Shown: positions 39,918-49,308, counted from the stretch's first letter. The stretch: 64,000 bases of DNA from Candidatus Tepidiaquacellales bacterium OLB4/UTCHB1 (GCA_002050165.1 MWSW01000004.1:62001-126000), one strand, 5' to 3'. Numbers and translations: made by a program. Notes: a model not told the origin generated them from the sequence alone.

Positions 39918-41124
39918 GTTCGTTATCATTTTTTGTTCATTAATGTTACTATTGACAGTACCCGATATTGTTCATTCTAAAACTATCGCTGAACTAATTG
40001 CTCAGTTAAAACCGCACGATACATTGATTGTTCCTCCCGGTACGTATTCGGAAAATAAAATTAAAATTAGTTTCCCGGTTACTATAATCGGAAATGATTA
40101 TCCCGTTTTAGATTGCGAAAATAACGGGAGCGGCTTTCTCGTTGAAAGCGATTCGGTTACAATTTCAGGATTCGTGATCAGGAATACCGGGCTAAGTTAC
40201 TCGGAAGAAATCTGCGCAATTAAGGTATCAAACTCAAAATACGTTTCTATTACTGATAATATTATACTCGACACTCAATTTGGAATTTATTTTGCAAATA
40301 CTGCAAATTCCGAAATCAAACGCAATAAGTTAATCTCAAAACCGGTTTCAGAATCTTCTTCCGGAAATGGTATTCATTTCTGGAAATGCGATAGTATAGT
40401 TACGTCATACAATTTTATTCAGGGTTACAGAGACGGAATCTATCTGGAGTTTGTAACTAATTCCTCAAATGAGTTCAACCGATCTATGCATAACCTCCGG
40501 TACGGATTACATTTCATGTTTTCAAATAACAATTCCTATATACGGAATGTATTAACCAAAAACGGCGCAGGGGTGGCAGTAATGTACACTAACAAAGTTT
40601 TAGTGAAAGATAATTACTTCGGTGATAATTGGGGACCTGCTTCCTACGGCTTGCTTCTGAAGGATATAAACGAAAGTACGGTAACCGGAAATATTTTTAA
40701 TAGAAATACTTCAGGTATTTACATGGAAAGTTCAAATAGAAACCTGATTACAAAAAATGAATTACTCCACAACGGGTGGGCAATAAAAATTCTGGGAAGT
40801 TGTTACGACAATGAAATTACGCAGAACAATTTCATATCAAACACCTTTGATGTTTCAACAAATTCAAGGAAGTTAGTTAACAATATTGATGGAAATTATT
40901 GGAGCAGTTATGACGGATTCGATTTAAACGGTGACGGGATCGGTGATATTCCCCACCATCCGGTGAAACTCTTTAGTTATCTTGTTGAACGAAGTCCCGA
41001 AGCTTCGTTCCTTATGAAAAGTTTCATAGTAAATCTGCTTGATTTTGCAGAAACAAAATTTCCGTCGGTCTCTCCGGTTGATTTCATTGATAACTACCCT
41101 TTTATGGAAGTAATAATAAAATGA
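39862..41124 (+). CDS. nosD: NosD-like periplasmic copper-maturation protein
   Basis: A protein of about 420 residues made mainly of a right-handed parallel beta-helix (NosD/CASH repeats), with a signal peptide (hydrophobic core FVIIFCSLMLLLTVPDIVHS). The opening of the mature part, IAELIAQLKPHDTLIVPPGT, and repeating N-rich units such as NTANSEIKRNKLIS are typical. It works with the NosFY ABC system in assembly of the CuZ centre of NosZ. The ATG at 39862 lies inside the end of the preceding gene; a later ATG at 39942 would cut the signal peptide. The C-terminus overlaps nosF by four bases. Confidence 0.9.
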   Translation: MNCLKNLNGKKHTTIKYIRFVIIFCSLMLLLTVPDIVHSKTIAELIAQLKPHDTLIVPPGTYSENKIKISFPVTIIGNDYPVLDCENNGSGFLVESDSVTISGFVIRNTGLSYSEEICAIKVSNSKYVSITDNIILDTQFGIYFANTANSEIKRNKLISKPVSESSSGNGIHFWKCDSIVTSYNFIQGYRDGIYLEFVTNSSNEFNRSMHNLRYGLHFMFSNNNSYIRNVLTKNGAGVAVMYTNKVLVKDNYFGDNWGPASYGLLLKDINESTVTGNIFNRNTSGIYMESSNRNLITKNELLHNGWAIKILGSCYDNEITQNNFISNTFDVSTNSRKLVNNIDGNYWSSYDGFDLNGDGIGDIPHHPVKLFSYLVERSPEASFLMKSFIVNLLDFAETKFPSVSPVDFIDNYPFMEVIIK

Positions 41125-41822
41125 TTTCAGTAAAAAATCTAACGAAATCTTACGGTATTCAATCAGCTCTTGATAATGTAAGTATTGATTTTTATCCGGG
41201 AGAAATTACTGCCATTATGGGACCGAACGGGTCTGGAAAGTCAACTTTGCTGAAAACAATACTTGGGCTAGTTATACCTACATCAGGCGATGTACTATAC
41301 GACAATGTAGCTGTAACCGGAAAATTTCTTTACAGAAAAAATCTTGGTTATATGCCACAGGTACCATCATTTCCGCCGGCATTAAAGGTAAAGGAAGTTT
41401 TGAAACTCATCAACGAACTTCGAAACGATTATTCGCCGGATGAAACTATGGCAGAATATTTCGGAATAAATCAATTCATCGATAAAAGGATTTCTGAACT
41501 TTCCGGTGGAATGAAACAACGCGTAAGCGCTGCCATTGCTTTTATGTACTCTCCTAAAGTAATCATCCTCGACGAACCCGGCGCCGGACTCGATCCGCTT
41601 TCGTCACACGTGCTCTCTATGAAAATTCAGGAGGAGAGACAAAAAAAGAAAACGGTTATTCTGACTTCTCACTCACTTAAAGAAGTAAGTGAGCTCGCTG
41701 ACAGAATAATTTACCTTTCAGAAGGTAAAATCACTTTTGATAAACCTTTCAACGAAATGAATATGGAATTACTTTTCAATTATTTCAAATCTGATGAAGC
41801 TGTAGGAAATGAAGTATTATGA
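41121..41822 (+). CDS. nosF: NosF ABC transporter ATPase
   Basis: A 233-residue ATP-binding cassette protein. The Walker A motif is GPNGSGKST (about 34-42), the signature is LSGGMKQR (about 131-138) and the Walker B is VIILDEPGAGLDP (about 151-163), with the H-loop in LTSHSL. It energises the NosDFY complex that matures nitrous-oxide reductase. It overlaps nosD upstream and nosY downstream, each by four bases. Confidence 0.93.
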   Translation: MISVKNLTKSYGIQSALDNVSIDFYPGEITAIMGPNGSGKSTLLKTILGLVIPTSGDVLYDNVAVTGKFLYRKNLGYMPQVPSFPPALKVKEVLKLINELRNDYSPDETMAEYFGINQFIDKRISELSGGMKQRVSAAIAFMYSPKVIILDEPGAGLDPLSSHVLSMKIQEERQKKKTVILTSHSLKEVSELADRIIYLSEGKITFDKPFNEMNMELLFNYFKSDEAVGNEVL

Positions 41823-42589
41823 TTTATAATCTTTCAAAATATCTCGTATCAGACCTGATGAGAAATAAAGCGCTCTGGCTCAATGGATTAATATTGTTTA
41901 TTTTTTCGTATCTGATAAATGACCTCTCCTCCGATTCTTCTAAAGCAGCTGTCAGCATTCTCAATATGAACCTTATGATACTACCTCTGTTCAGCATTCT
42001 TATCAGCGCTATCTATTATTACAGCTCTAAAGAGTCTATGGAATTTATTTTAACGAATCCTGTCAGCCGGTTCAGCGTTGTCGTATCCATTTATCTGTCA
42101 CTTATAATTGTACTTTCACTTTATTACTCCGTTGGGATTGTTATACCTACAATCATAATGAATGGAACGGGTTATATGGTACATGTGCTTGTACCGGGTT
42201 ATTTAATAATTTTAATATTCTCTTCCGTATCCGTTCTTAGTTCGGTTATTTTTAATGATAAGGTAAAAGGAATTGCGTTTGCAATATTTCTTTGGCTATT
42301 CTTTGCGTTCGTTTACGATTCATTACTTGCATTGGTAATTTTCTATTTCAGCGATTTCAATCTGGAAAAAATTCTGATAGTTTTAATTTCCCTTAACCCG
42401 ATAGATCTCTATAGAATTAATACTCTCCTCTTTCTTGATACATCAGCAATGATGGGGTTCACAAGTGCGTTTATGAAAAATTTATTCGGCACTACTTTAT
42501 CAATAATCTCAACTTATGTCTTAATGGGTGTTTGGGTAATTATTCCTTTTATCGTTTCTCTCAGACTTTACGCACGAAAGAGTTTTTAA
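41819..42589 (+). CDS. nosY: NosY ABC transporter permease
   Basis: A 256-residue membrane protein with six predicted helices and an ABC-2 permease pattern. An N-terminal amphipathic region (NLSKYLVSDLMRNKALW) and YYYSSKESMEFILTNPVSR after the second helix are typical of NosY. It forms the membrane part of the NosDFY complex. It is the last clear nos gene; about 190 bases separate it from the NnrS-like gene. Confidence 0.9.
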   Translation: MIYNLSKYLVSDLMRNKALWLNGLILFIFSYLINDLSSDSSKAAVSILNMNLMILPLFSILISAIYYYSSKESMEFILTNPVSRFSVVVSIYLSLIIVLSLYYSVGIVIPTIIMNGTGYMVHVLVPGYLIILIFSSVSVLSSVIFNDKVKGIAFAIFLWLFFAFVYDSLLALVIFYFSDFNLEKILIVLISLNPIDLYRINTLLFLDTSAMMGFTSAFMKNLFGTTLSIISTYVLMGVWVIIPFIVSLRLYARKSF

Positions 42590-42780
42590 AAAAGATTACC
42601 GTTTTTTTAAAATAACCGATATAAAAATCATTTCCGCGCTGATAATTATTTTTACCCGTATTGCCCGAAAAGCATTGGTATAAATCTCCTGACAATAAAT
42701 TTATTTTTAGTTATTAGCTTTTTTAACGAAGATGATTTTAATAGTTTTCGTTTTGCAAACTTATCCTTCCTCTATTAACC

Positions 42781-43827
42781 GTGAAGTTTTTTAAAGATAA
42801 GCTTATCGTAAATATAATTGCGGTTTTCATGGTTTCAATACTGTTGATTGCTATCTGGACAGGATGGATCAGAGTAGGTTTAAATTTACCGTTTACTCAC
42901 GGAATGGCAAATCACGGCGCAATCTTCGTTCTATCGTTTACCCTATCGCTCGTATTTTTTTATTTCATATACGAATCACGGAAAAAAAAATATTACCTGA
43001 TCCCGATATTTAATATGCTTTCAGTTGTACCACTGCTATTGAACCTTAACAAATTTGCTTTCCTGTTATTAACGTTAATTGCCATATGGTTTTTTCTCTT
43101 CTTATTTTCCGAAACAAATTCTTTCAGTAACGTAAGAAAGATTATTTTACTTTCCTCAACTTTAATGATGATCGTTGGTAATTTTAAATTATTCATGACC
43201 GGATTTTATCCCATTGCTATACCTTTTTGGACAGGCGCATTTATACTGATATTATTATCTGCGTTTACAACCGATACAAATTTTACCGGATACCGGAAAA
43301 TGGTCTCCCTTTTACTTTGTCTTTTATTTATTCTGACTGCATTTATACCGTTTCATGCGAACGGTGAATATTTTCTTGGTTGTTTATTGATTTCATGTTC
43401 TTTTGTAATTCCGTTTATTGTACTGAAAATCAAATCGCCTTTTAAAACTGTTTATATTCTTGGAATTATACTCTCTCATTTATTTCTTCTGATAACCGGG
43501 TTAATTTATATCATCGGTACAATAATGGTATTTCAATATGATGCTTCTGTTCACTCATTTTTTATAGGCTACATATTAACGGCAATAATAACTTTAATTG
43601 AAGTAAACAATCGTTTCAAAATAACAGATGAAGGAGTGTTTAATACCGCTGAAGGATATTTCTGGATTTTATCAATTGCTGCTTCTGTGTTGCTTAGGGT
43701 TTATGCAGATTTTGAGGGATTAGAAGAGTACCGGAAATATTCAGCAAAAATAACCGGTGTTTTAATTCTGTGGTTTTTTTCAATCAATATATATCGTTTG
43801 ATACGGATTAACAAAAACCATGTCTAA
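42781..43827 (+). CDS. NnrS-like multi-pass membrane protein
   Basis: A 348-residue protein with about ten to twelve hydrophobic segments and few charged residues. It starts at a GTG. The opening, IWTGWIRVGLNLPFTHGMANHGAIFVLSF, resembles the start of NnrS (a glycine and arginine in the first helix, then an HG motif), a haem-copper membrane protein that relieves nitrosative stress. The position after the nos operon supports this. Similarity beyond the N-terminus is weak, so a nos-linked membrane protein of unknown function is the alternative. Confidence 0.5.
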   Translation: MKFFKDKLIVNIIAVFMVSILLIAIWTGWIRVGLNLPFTHGMANHGAIFVLSFTLSLVFFYFIYESRKKKYYLIPIFNMLSVVPLLLNLNKFAFLLLTLIAIWFFLFLFSETNSFSNVRKIILLSSTLMMIVGNFKLFMTGFYPIAIPFWTGAFILILLSAFTTDTNFTGYRKMVSLLLCLLFILTAFIPFHANGEYFLGCLLISCSFVIPFIVLKIKSPFKTVYILGIILSHLFLLITGLIYIIGTIMVFQYDASVHSFFIGYILTAIITLIEVNNRFKITDEGVFNTAEGYFWILSIAASVLLRVYADFEGLEEYRKYSAKITGVLILWFFSINIYRLIRINKNHV

Positions 43828-43878
43828 TTAAATTACTTTCAATTGTTAGTATCTATATTTTGATTTTCATAGGGTGGA

Positions 43879-44490
43879 ATGAAAACAATTAAAAATTACA
43901 TTGGTGGAATTTTTATTGAACAATCAATATATGACAAATTCAGAGAAGCTTTTCTCTCAAAAATAAAACAACTTAAAGTCGGAGATCCGCTTGATTCTGT
44001 TACGGATATCGGCGCAATTATATCGGAAGGACATTACAAAAAAATACTCTCATACTTTGAGCTTTCTCAAAGTGAAGGTGGGAAAATCTTAACCGGTGGA
44101 AATACCGTCCGGCCCGAAGGTAGATGCAAAAACGGATGGTTCCTCGAACCAACCGTGATTGAAAATCTCACGTTTGATTGTCGCACAAATCGGGATGAAA
44201 TCTTTGGTCCTGTGGTTTCTTTAATACCGTTTGCAAATGAGGAGCAAGTGCTGAAAATGGTGAACAATACAGACTACGTACATGCCTCAATCATCTGGAC
44301 AAGTAACCTCTCAAGAGCGCATAGATTGGCAGCTGAACTCCGTTCAGGAATAGTCCGGGTAAATACATGGTTGCTTCACGAACTCAGAACACCGTTTAGC
44401 GGGATGAACAATTCCGTAATTGGGCGGGAAGGCGGATGGGAGGCGCTCAGATTTTTCACTGAACCAAAAAATGTTTGTATTAAACCCTGA
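43879..44490 (+). pseudogene. Remnant of 2-aminomuconic semialdehyde dehydrogenase (ALDH) with large internal deletion
   Basis: A 203-codon open frame in which the first ten residues (MKTIKNYIGG) resemble the N-terminus of an aldehyde dehydrogenase. They are joined directly to the last 190 residues, starting IFIEQSIYDKFREAF. The Rossmann core, catalytic glutamate and catalytic cysteine, normally about 280 residues in between, are absent. The remaining part has IGAIIS, EIFGPVVSLIPF, IIWTSNLSRAHR, VNTWLLHELRTPFSG and IGREGG. This pattern is specific to the 2-aminomuconic/2-hydroxymuconic semialdehyde dehydrogenase group, which acts late in the kynurenine and meta-cleavage routes. Some normally conserved residues have drifted. 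Without the active site it cannot be a working dehydrogenase. Confidence 0.85.
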
Positions 44491-44628
44491 ATACTGATTT
44501 ACAATTGAACGATTTATCGGGTTTCTAAAAATTGACTGTTGGATTTAAAAATATTGCTTAGTTCAAATCAGGTAAAGGATTTAATAAAACTTTTTTAATT
44601 TAAATGAAAATTTCTTTAATTTTGTCAT

Positions 44629-45054
44629 ATGGAAAACCTAATCATTTTTTCCGATAAAACTCCTGAACCTGTAGGAAAACATCCGCACACAAGAAGCGTG
44701 GACGAATTGCTTTTCCTTTTCCGTAATTGGACTTTGTGAACATAATATAAGTGAGATTCCCGGAGTTGAACTTGGCGGATCAGGAAATGTCCTATTATAC
44801 TACATTGAGTTACAATGCCATTTAGTGTAAAAAAATCTTAAGCTAACACTTGAGGATACGAGCGCAAGCTGGAACGACCTTATTAATATCACCGTGTATC
44901 TTATTGATATGAAAACGATTTTTCAAAGTTTAATAAATTCTATTCGGAGTACTATAAAGATAATTTGCTGTAACGTAACACTCTTGGTATTAGTTTACAT
45001 CCAACTCCAATTGTTATTGAAGTAAAATGTATTGCAAAAAATAAATCAAAATAA
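44629..45054 (+). pseudogene. Remnant of a Rid-family 2-aminomuconate deaminase
   Basis: Reading this stretch in three frames gives collinear pieces of one Rid-family protein. MENLIIFSDKTPEPVGKHPH (from 44629) is followed by a stop at about 44737. EIPGVELGGSGN then continues to an in-frame stop, with KNLKLTLEDTSASWNDLINI beyond it. After a frameshift, KFNKFYSEYYKDNLL is followed by another stop and then HPTPIVIEVKCIA to 45054. The PEPVG start and the spacing match the 2-aminomuconate deaminase branch of the Rid family. With several stops and frameshifts it is clearly dead. It stands directly after the ALDH remnant, as expected from a former 2-aminomuconate-pathway operon. Confidence 0.8.
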
Positions 45055-45055
45055 G

Positions 45056-45625
45056 ATGGAACAATCGTTACACAAGAGCGAAAGATACTATCTGTTTACC
45101 GGAATATTTTTCATTTTTTTCGGACTTGCTGCATTATTCGCACCCGGAATGACCGCCATTTCACTTACCGTAATTGCAGGTTATATCTTTGCATTTTTTA
45201 CGGTAGCCGGTGGCACAGTTGGTTTACTCTCATCCATTGACCCTGATACCCATAACAGAGTTTTAAAGTTTGTATTCAGTTTGTTGAATATCGTTGCAGG
45301 ATTTATAATAATTTTTGTAACCATAATGAGACCGGATATTATCGCAACATTCATTGTTTACTTCATTGCTTTTTGGGCAATTTTCATTGGTATTTTAGAA
45401 ATAACCGCATCTTTTGAATTAAGGAAACTTATAAAAAATGAATGGTTGCATATTATTAACGGATTTTTTTCAATTATATTCGGTTTGTTAATTCTGGTTG
45501 ACGCTTTTGCAGGGGCAATTGCGCTCATAATATTGCTCGGAGTATTTGCATTGATTTACGGCGGGATTTATCTGAGTTTATTTTTCAAAATTAAAAAATT
45601 AAATAATATTCATGAACAAAACTGA
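45056..45625 (+). CDS. HdeD-family (DUF308) membrane protein
   Basis: A protein of about 189 residues counted from the ATG at 45056; an upstream TTG in frame lies in the pseudogene tail. Six hydrophobic segments occur in pairs, with repeating FFIFFGLAALFAPG and FFSIIFGLLILVDAFAG patterns typical of the HdeD/DUF308 family, named after an E. coli acid-resistance membrane protein. The family function is poorly known. It overlaps the following small gene by 14 bases. Confidence 0.75.
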   Translation: MEQSLHKSERYYLFTGIFFIFFGLAALFAPGMTAISLTVIAGYIFAFFTVAGGTVGLLSSIDPDTHNRVLKFVFSLLNIVAGFIIIFVTIMRPDIIATFIVYFIAFWAIFIGILEITASFELRKLIKNEWLHIINGFFSIIFGLLILVDAFAGAIALIILLGVFALIYGGIYLSLFFKIKKLNNIHEQN

Positions 45626-45887
45626 ACAGGAAAAAGCAGATCACGAAAGATTAGTTACGGTATATGAAACCGGTCACGAAGGAATTGTTGCATTGGTAAA
45701 ATCCATATTTGATGAAGCCGGGATTAAATATTTAGCAGAAGGTGAAGGTGTACAGGATTTATTCGGAGTTGGAGTTTTAGGCACTGGATTTAATCCAATT
45801 ACAGGACCGGTAAAGTTCAAGGTTATGCCGGAGGATGTTACTTATGCCAAAGACCTACTGAAAGAAATAAGGGAATCGAATGAATAA
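45612..45887 (+). CDS. DUF2007-type small protein
   Basis: A 91-residue soluble protein. The pattern VTVYETGHEGIVALVKSIFDEAGIKY and the final FKVMPEDVTYAKDLLKEI match DUF2007, a small ferredoxin-like-fold domain annotated as a putative signal-transducing protein. It overlaps both neighbours and is probably cotranslated with the HdeD-like and guanine deaminase genes. No specific role is known. Confidence 0.7.
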   Translation: MNKTEQEKADHERLVTVYETGHEGIVALVKSIFDEAGIKYLAEGEGVQDLFGVGVLGTGFNPITGPVKFKVMPEDVTYAKDLLKEIRESNE

Positions 45888-46344
45888 ATTTATGAGTGTG
45901 GCTATTGAGGAAGCCCACAACGGTGTTATTGAAAATCACGGCGGGCCATTCGGGGCGGTAATTGTTAAAGGTGGTAAAATAATCGCAAGTGGTCATAATG
46001 AGGTTTTAAAAACCAATGACCCAACAGCCCACGCAGAAATAGTCGCTATTCGCCAAGCATCTAAATTGCTCGGTAGATTCGACCTGTCCGATTGTGAAAT
46101 CTATTCCTCGTGCGAACCTTGTCCAATGTGTTTCGCAGCTATACACTGGGCAAAAATAAAAAAACTGTTTTACGGGTGCACACAGAAAGATGCCGCAGAA
46201 ATTGGATTTGATGATGAGTTTATTTACAATGTGATTAAGGGGAAATCCGTTCCGGAAAAGGTTAAAGTCGAAATGATTAACCGAACCGAATGTCTGGAAG
46301 TATTCAAAATCTGGGAAAACAAAACTGATAGAAAACAATATTGA
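45880..46344 (+). CDS. guaD: Guanine deaminase (cytidine-deaminase fold)
   Basis: A 154-residue zinc deaminase. The catalytic motif is TAHAEIVAIR (His and Glu) and the zinc cysteines are in SCEPCPMC. The stretches GGPFGAVIVK, NDPTAHAE and AAEIGFDDEFIY closely match the Bacillus-type guanine deaminase, which converts guanine to xanthine. The length is also the same (about 156). The start overlaps DUF2007 by eight bases. It would feed purine salvage or breakdown. A tRNA adenosine deaminase is less likely because of the FDD motif near the C-terminus. Confidence 0.85.
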   Translation: MNKFMSVAIEEAHNGVIENHGGPFGAVIVKGGKIIASGHNEVLKTNDPTAHAEIVAIRQASKLLGRFDLSDCEIYSSCEPCPMCFAAIHWAKIKKLFYGCTQKDAAEIGFDDEFIYNVIKGKSVPEKVKVEMINRTECLEVFKIWENKTDRKQY

Positions 46345-46491
46345 GATTTCTTTACTCTTCTGTCCGATTGATGCTTTTCCTGATTTATTTGAACGGATCA
46401 AATTCTATGTGAGTTTACAATGGTAAATGTGTTTATAATAATGTTGATCCGTCGGAAATATTAATCTGTTTAATATCCGGTTCAGTAACGT

Positions 46492-46508
46492 TTCGGGAGA
46501 CTCCCGAA
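46492..46508. other. 17-base perfect palindrome upstream of the M1 peptidase gene
   Basis: TTCGGGAG-A-CTCCCGAA, a perfect 8-bp inverted repeat around one base, lies 47 bases before the M1 peptidase start. It has no T run, so it is not a standard terminator. It may be an operator or the stem of a small 5'-UTR hairpin. Confidence 0.5.
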
Positions 46509-46555
46509 CTCACTAAATTTACATTGAGAACTTTAATCTACTCATAGTTACATTT

Positions 46556-48217
46556 ATGAAAGTTTGCAAATTGTTCATAATCCTTTCAGTTTTATATCCG
46601 ATTAGTGCATTTGCGCAAATTTATTCTAATTCAACACCAACCCATTCAGATTCGCTTCGCGGTTTTCTGTCTGAAAACAGGCAAAGTTTCGATGTTAAGT
46701 TTTACGAACTGGACATTACCGTAGATACCGTTTATCGTAGCATACTTGGTTACGTTGACATCTATTTTGAAATAATAAATGACATTGATTCCCTACAACT
46801 TGATCTCTTTAAAAATTTGGAGATAACTAGTGTACAAAGTTCAACAGGGGATGAACTTTTATTCTCAAGAGATGAAAATACTTTTTACGTAAAGTTTTCA
46901 AGTAAATACAAAACCGGCGTTTTTGATAAAATACGGGTTCAGTATTACGGTAATCCCAGGATTGCACCGATGGCTCCATGGGATGGAGGGTTCGTTTGGA
47001 CTTATGATGATAATGGCGACCTGTGGATTTCAACTGCAGTACAAGGTCTCGGAGCAAGCGCATGGTATCCATGCAAAGACCATCAATCAGATAAGCCCGA
47101 CAGTGTTTTAATCAGAGTCAGTGTACCGTCAGGATTGCAGAATATTTCAAACGGCAGGTTACGAAGCGTAAAAGAATATCAAGGATCCACGACTTTCGAG
47201 TGGTATGTTTCTAATCCAATAAATACATATAACGTCTGTCTCAATATCGGTCAATTTGTACATTTCAACGATTATTTAATCAGCTACGACGGCGATACTC
47301 TCACTCTTGATTACTATGTAAAAGACTATAATCTAGAAGAGGCGAAAGAACAATTCGGACAAGTTGAGACAATGATGAAATGCTTTGAGAGTAAATTTGG
47401 AAAGTACCCTTTTTATGAAGACGGATATAAAATAATCGAAACCCCATTTGCCGGTATGGAACATCAAAGTGCAATTGCTTACGGTAATAATTATAAAAAC
47501 GGATATCGTGGTATATCGGTTTCGGAGTATGGAAAACAGTTCGATTACATTATTGTTCACGAATCCGCTCATGAATGGTGGGGCAATAACATTACTTCTA
47601 ACGATATTGCGGACATGTGGATACACGAAGGTTTTGGAACTTATGCCGAAGCAGTATATGTAGAATGTGTTTTCGGTTATGATGCGGCGCTGACGTATAT
47701 AAATGATCACGTTCAACAGGTAACAAATATTTCGCCTATCCTCGGTAAATTCGGTTTAAATAAACGCGGCTCTGTTGATATGTATAAAAAAGGGATGTTA
47801 ATGTTAAACACTTTGCGTCACGTTATAGATAATGATAAATTGTGGTGGGAGATTCTTTACGAATTGAATAAAGTGTTTCGCCATAGCTCGGTTGACGGAA
47901 CAGAAATCATCGGATTCATAAACGAAAAAACCGGAATGAATCTAAATGATTTTTTCAGGCAATACCTGGAATTTACATCGTTGCCCGACCTTTCTATCAA
48001 ATTCGATAAAAGTGGCGATAATACAGTAATCAAATATCACTGGAACACTGACACTGAAACTTTTTCTATACCGGTCAGATTAATTGTTGGAAATGAAACA
48101 ATGAAAATTTTTCCGTCAAAAGCCGAAGAAGAAGTAATTATCTACAACACCTCTCCAGATGATATCAAAGTTGATACCGCGCGATTTTTCATTACCGTTA
48201 ACGGAGTGATAGAGTAA
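46556..48217 (+). CDS. M1-family zinc metallopeptidase (exported)
   Basis: A 553-residue exported aminopeptidase-like enzyme with a signal peptide (about residues 1-21, SAFAQ). The N-terminal beta domain is followed by the catalytic domain with the exopeptidase motif variant AGMEHQSAIAYG (GAMEN-like, about 300). The zinc site is HESAHEWWGN with H335, E336 and H339, and the third ligand is in EGFGTYAEA (about residue 358). M1 enzymes remove N-terminal residues from peptides. The usual C-terminal helical HEAT-like domain is missing; only a short beta domain follows, as in many Bacteroidota periplasmic M1 proteins. Together with the S9D enzyme it suggests peptide use. Confidence 0.88.
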   Translation: MKVCKLFIILSVLYPISAFAQIYSNSTPTHSDSLRGFLSENRQSFDVKFYELDITVDTVYRSILGYVDIYFEIINDIDSLQLDLFKNLEITSVQSSTGDELLFSRDENTFYVKFSSKYKTGVFDKIRVQYYGNPRIAPMAPWDGGFVWTYDDNGDLWISTAVQGLGASAWYPCKDHQSDKPDSVLIRVSVPSGLQNISNGRLRSVKEYQGSTTFEWYVSNPINTYNVCLNIGQFVHFNDYLISYDGDTLTLDYYVKDYNLEEAKEQFGQVETMMKCFESKFGKYPFYEDGYKIIETPFAGMEHQSAIAYGNNYKNGYRGISVSEYGKQFDYIIVHESAHEWWGNNITSNDIADMWIHEGFGTYAEAVYVECVFGYDAALTYINDHVQQVTNISPILGKFGLNKRGSVDMYKKGMLMLNTLRHVIDNDKLWWEILYELNKVFRHSSVDGTEIIGFINEKTGMNLNDFFRQYLEFTSLPDLSIKFDKSGDNTVIKYHWNTDTETFSIPVRLIVGNETMKIFPSKAEEEVIIYNTSPDDIKVDTARFFITVNGVIE

Positions 48218-48223
48218 TTCGTA

Positions 48224-49291
48224 TTATTCATATCTGACTGATACATCGTCAGTCAACGGGTGAGATTGACAGGTTAGAATATATCCTTCTTTAATCTCAT
48301 CATCCGTTAAACCTTCGCTCACATCCATATAAACTTTTCCTGAAAGTAGTTTTGCTCTGCAGGTTGTGCATATACCGCTCCTGCAGGAATAGGGTGGATC
48401 CATTCCGGCAGCAATTGCCGAGTCGAGTATAACCGTACCGGCGGGAACGTTTACAATCGTTTCCTCGTCGTCTAATATAACATTAACTTTCCTGTCTGAA
48501 TAAATTTCTTTCTCATTATCCGTTGTCTTATCTGAATCTTTTTTCGGTGGTGAAAAATATTCAATATGAATTGCTTCTTTATTAACGCCAATCTGTTCAA
48601 GAGCCTCATTTATTTTAAACATCATCTGCGCCGGACCGCAAATAAAGAATTCACTTTCCTTAAGGGTGATATCGCTATCATTTATTATTTTCGTTAGAGT
48701 TTCAGAGTTAACTCTGCCTGATAATCCATTCCAGTCTTCACCATGTCCCTCTAAAGTATAATACACATCCACTCTACCTTTATATATATCAGAAAGGTTA
48801 TCAAGATCTTTTTTGAAAATAATAGAGGAATGATTAAGATTACCGTAATATAAAATTACTCTACTATTAGGTTCAACGAGTAGAACTGATTTCAGTATAG
48901 AGAATAGCGGAGTGATTCCACTCCCGCCGCCAACGAGGAAATAAGTTTTTTTGTTGTTTCTGTTAAGCTCAGTATAAAATTTCCCCTGCGGTGGATAGCT
49001 TTGGATAACGTCACCTTCTTTTAGTTTTTCAAACAGAAAGTTTGAAACTGTACCGTTACCCACACGCTTTGAAGCAATTGTAAGCGGTTCATCATAATAC
49101 GGACTGCTGCAAAGAGAATATTCACGGCGATAAGTATTGCCGTTTATCACAAACTGCATTGATAAATATTGTCCCTGTTTATAAATGAATTCGTTTGATA
49201 AATCCGGGGGAATCAGGAATTGAACGGCAATTGTATCTGGGGTTTCTTTTATGATTTTTTTAACAAGTATCTTGTGGAGAGTTTTACTCAT
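48224..49291 (-). CDS. PaaE-like ferredoxin/NAD(P)H oxidoreductase with C-terminal 2Fe-2S domain
   Basis: A 355-residue flavoprotein. It has an FAD domain with RREYSLCSSPY (RxYS motif, about 52-62), an NAD(P) domain with VGGGSGITPLFSILK (about 112-126) and FFICGPAQMM, and a C-terminal plant-type [2Fe-2S] domain with CRSGICTTC. This is the architecture of PaaE and related oxygenase reductases. Oxygenase partners are not encoded nearby; instead it closes a unit with a DUF59 protein, SufE and SufS. It may therefore supply electrons for Fe-S assembly or to another enzyme. It starts 17 bases after the stop of the DUF59 gene. Confidence 0.83.
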   Translation of the reverse strand: MSKTLHKILVKKIIKETPDTIAVQFLIPPDLSNEFIYKQGQYLSMQFVINGNTYRREYSLCSSPYYDEPLTIASKRVGNGTVSNFLFEKLKEGDVIQSYPPQGKFYTELNRNNKKTYFLVGGGSGITPLFSILKSVLLVEPNSRVILYYGNLNHSSIIFKKDLDNLSDIYKGRVDVYYTLEGHGEDWNGLSGRVNSETLTKIINDSDITLKESEFFICGPAQMMFKINEALEQIGVNKEAIHIEYFSPPKKDSDKTTDNEKEIYSDRKVNVILDDEETIVNVPAGTVILDSAIAAGMDPPYSCRSGICTTCRAKLLSGKVYMDVSEGLTDDEIKEGYILTCQSHPLTDDVSVRYE

Positions 49292-49308
49292 TCTATACGT
49301 GAATCTGA

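Noticed and set aside
46389-46401. TTGAACGGATCAA as a further FNR-like site
   Set aside because: The half-site spacing is one base shorter than in the three sites described, and it follows guaD rather than an anaerobic gene.
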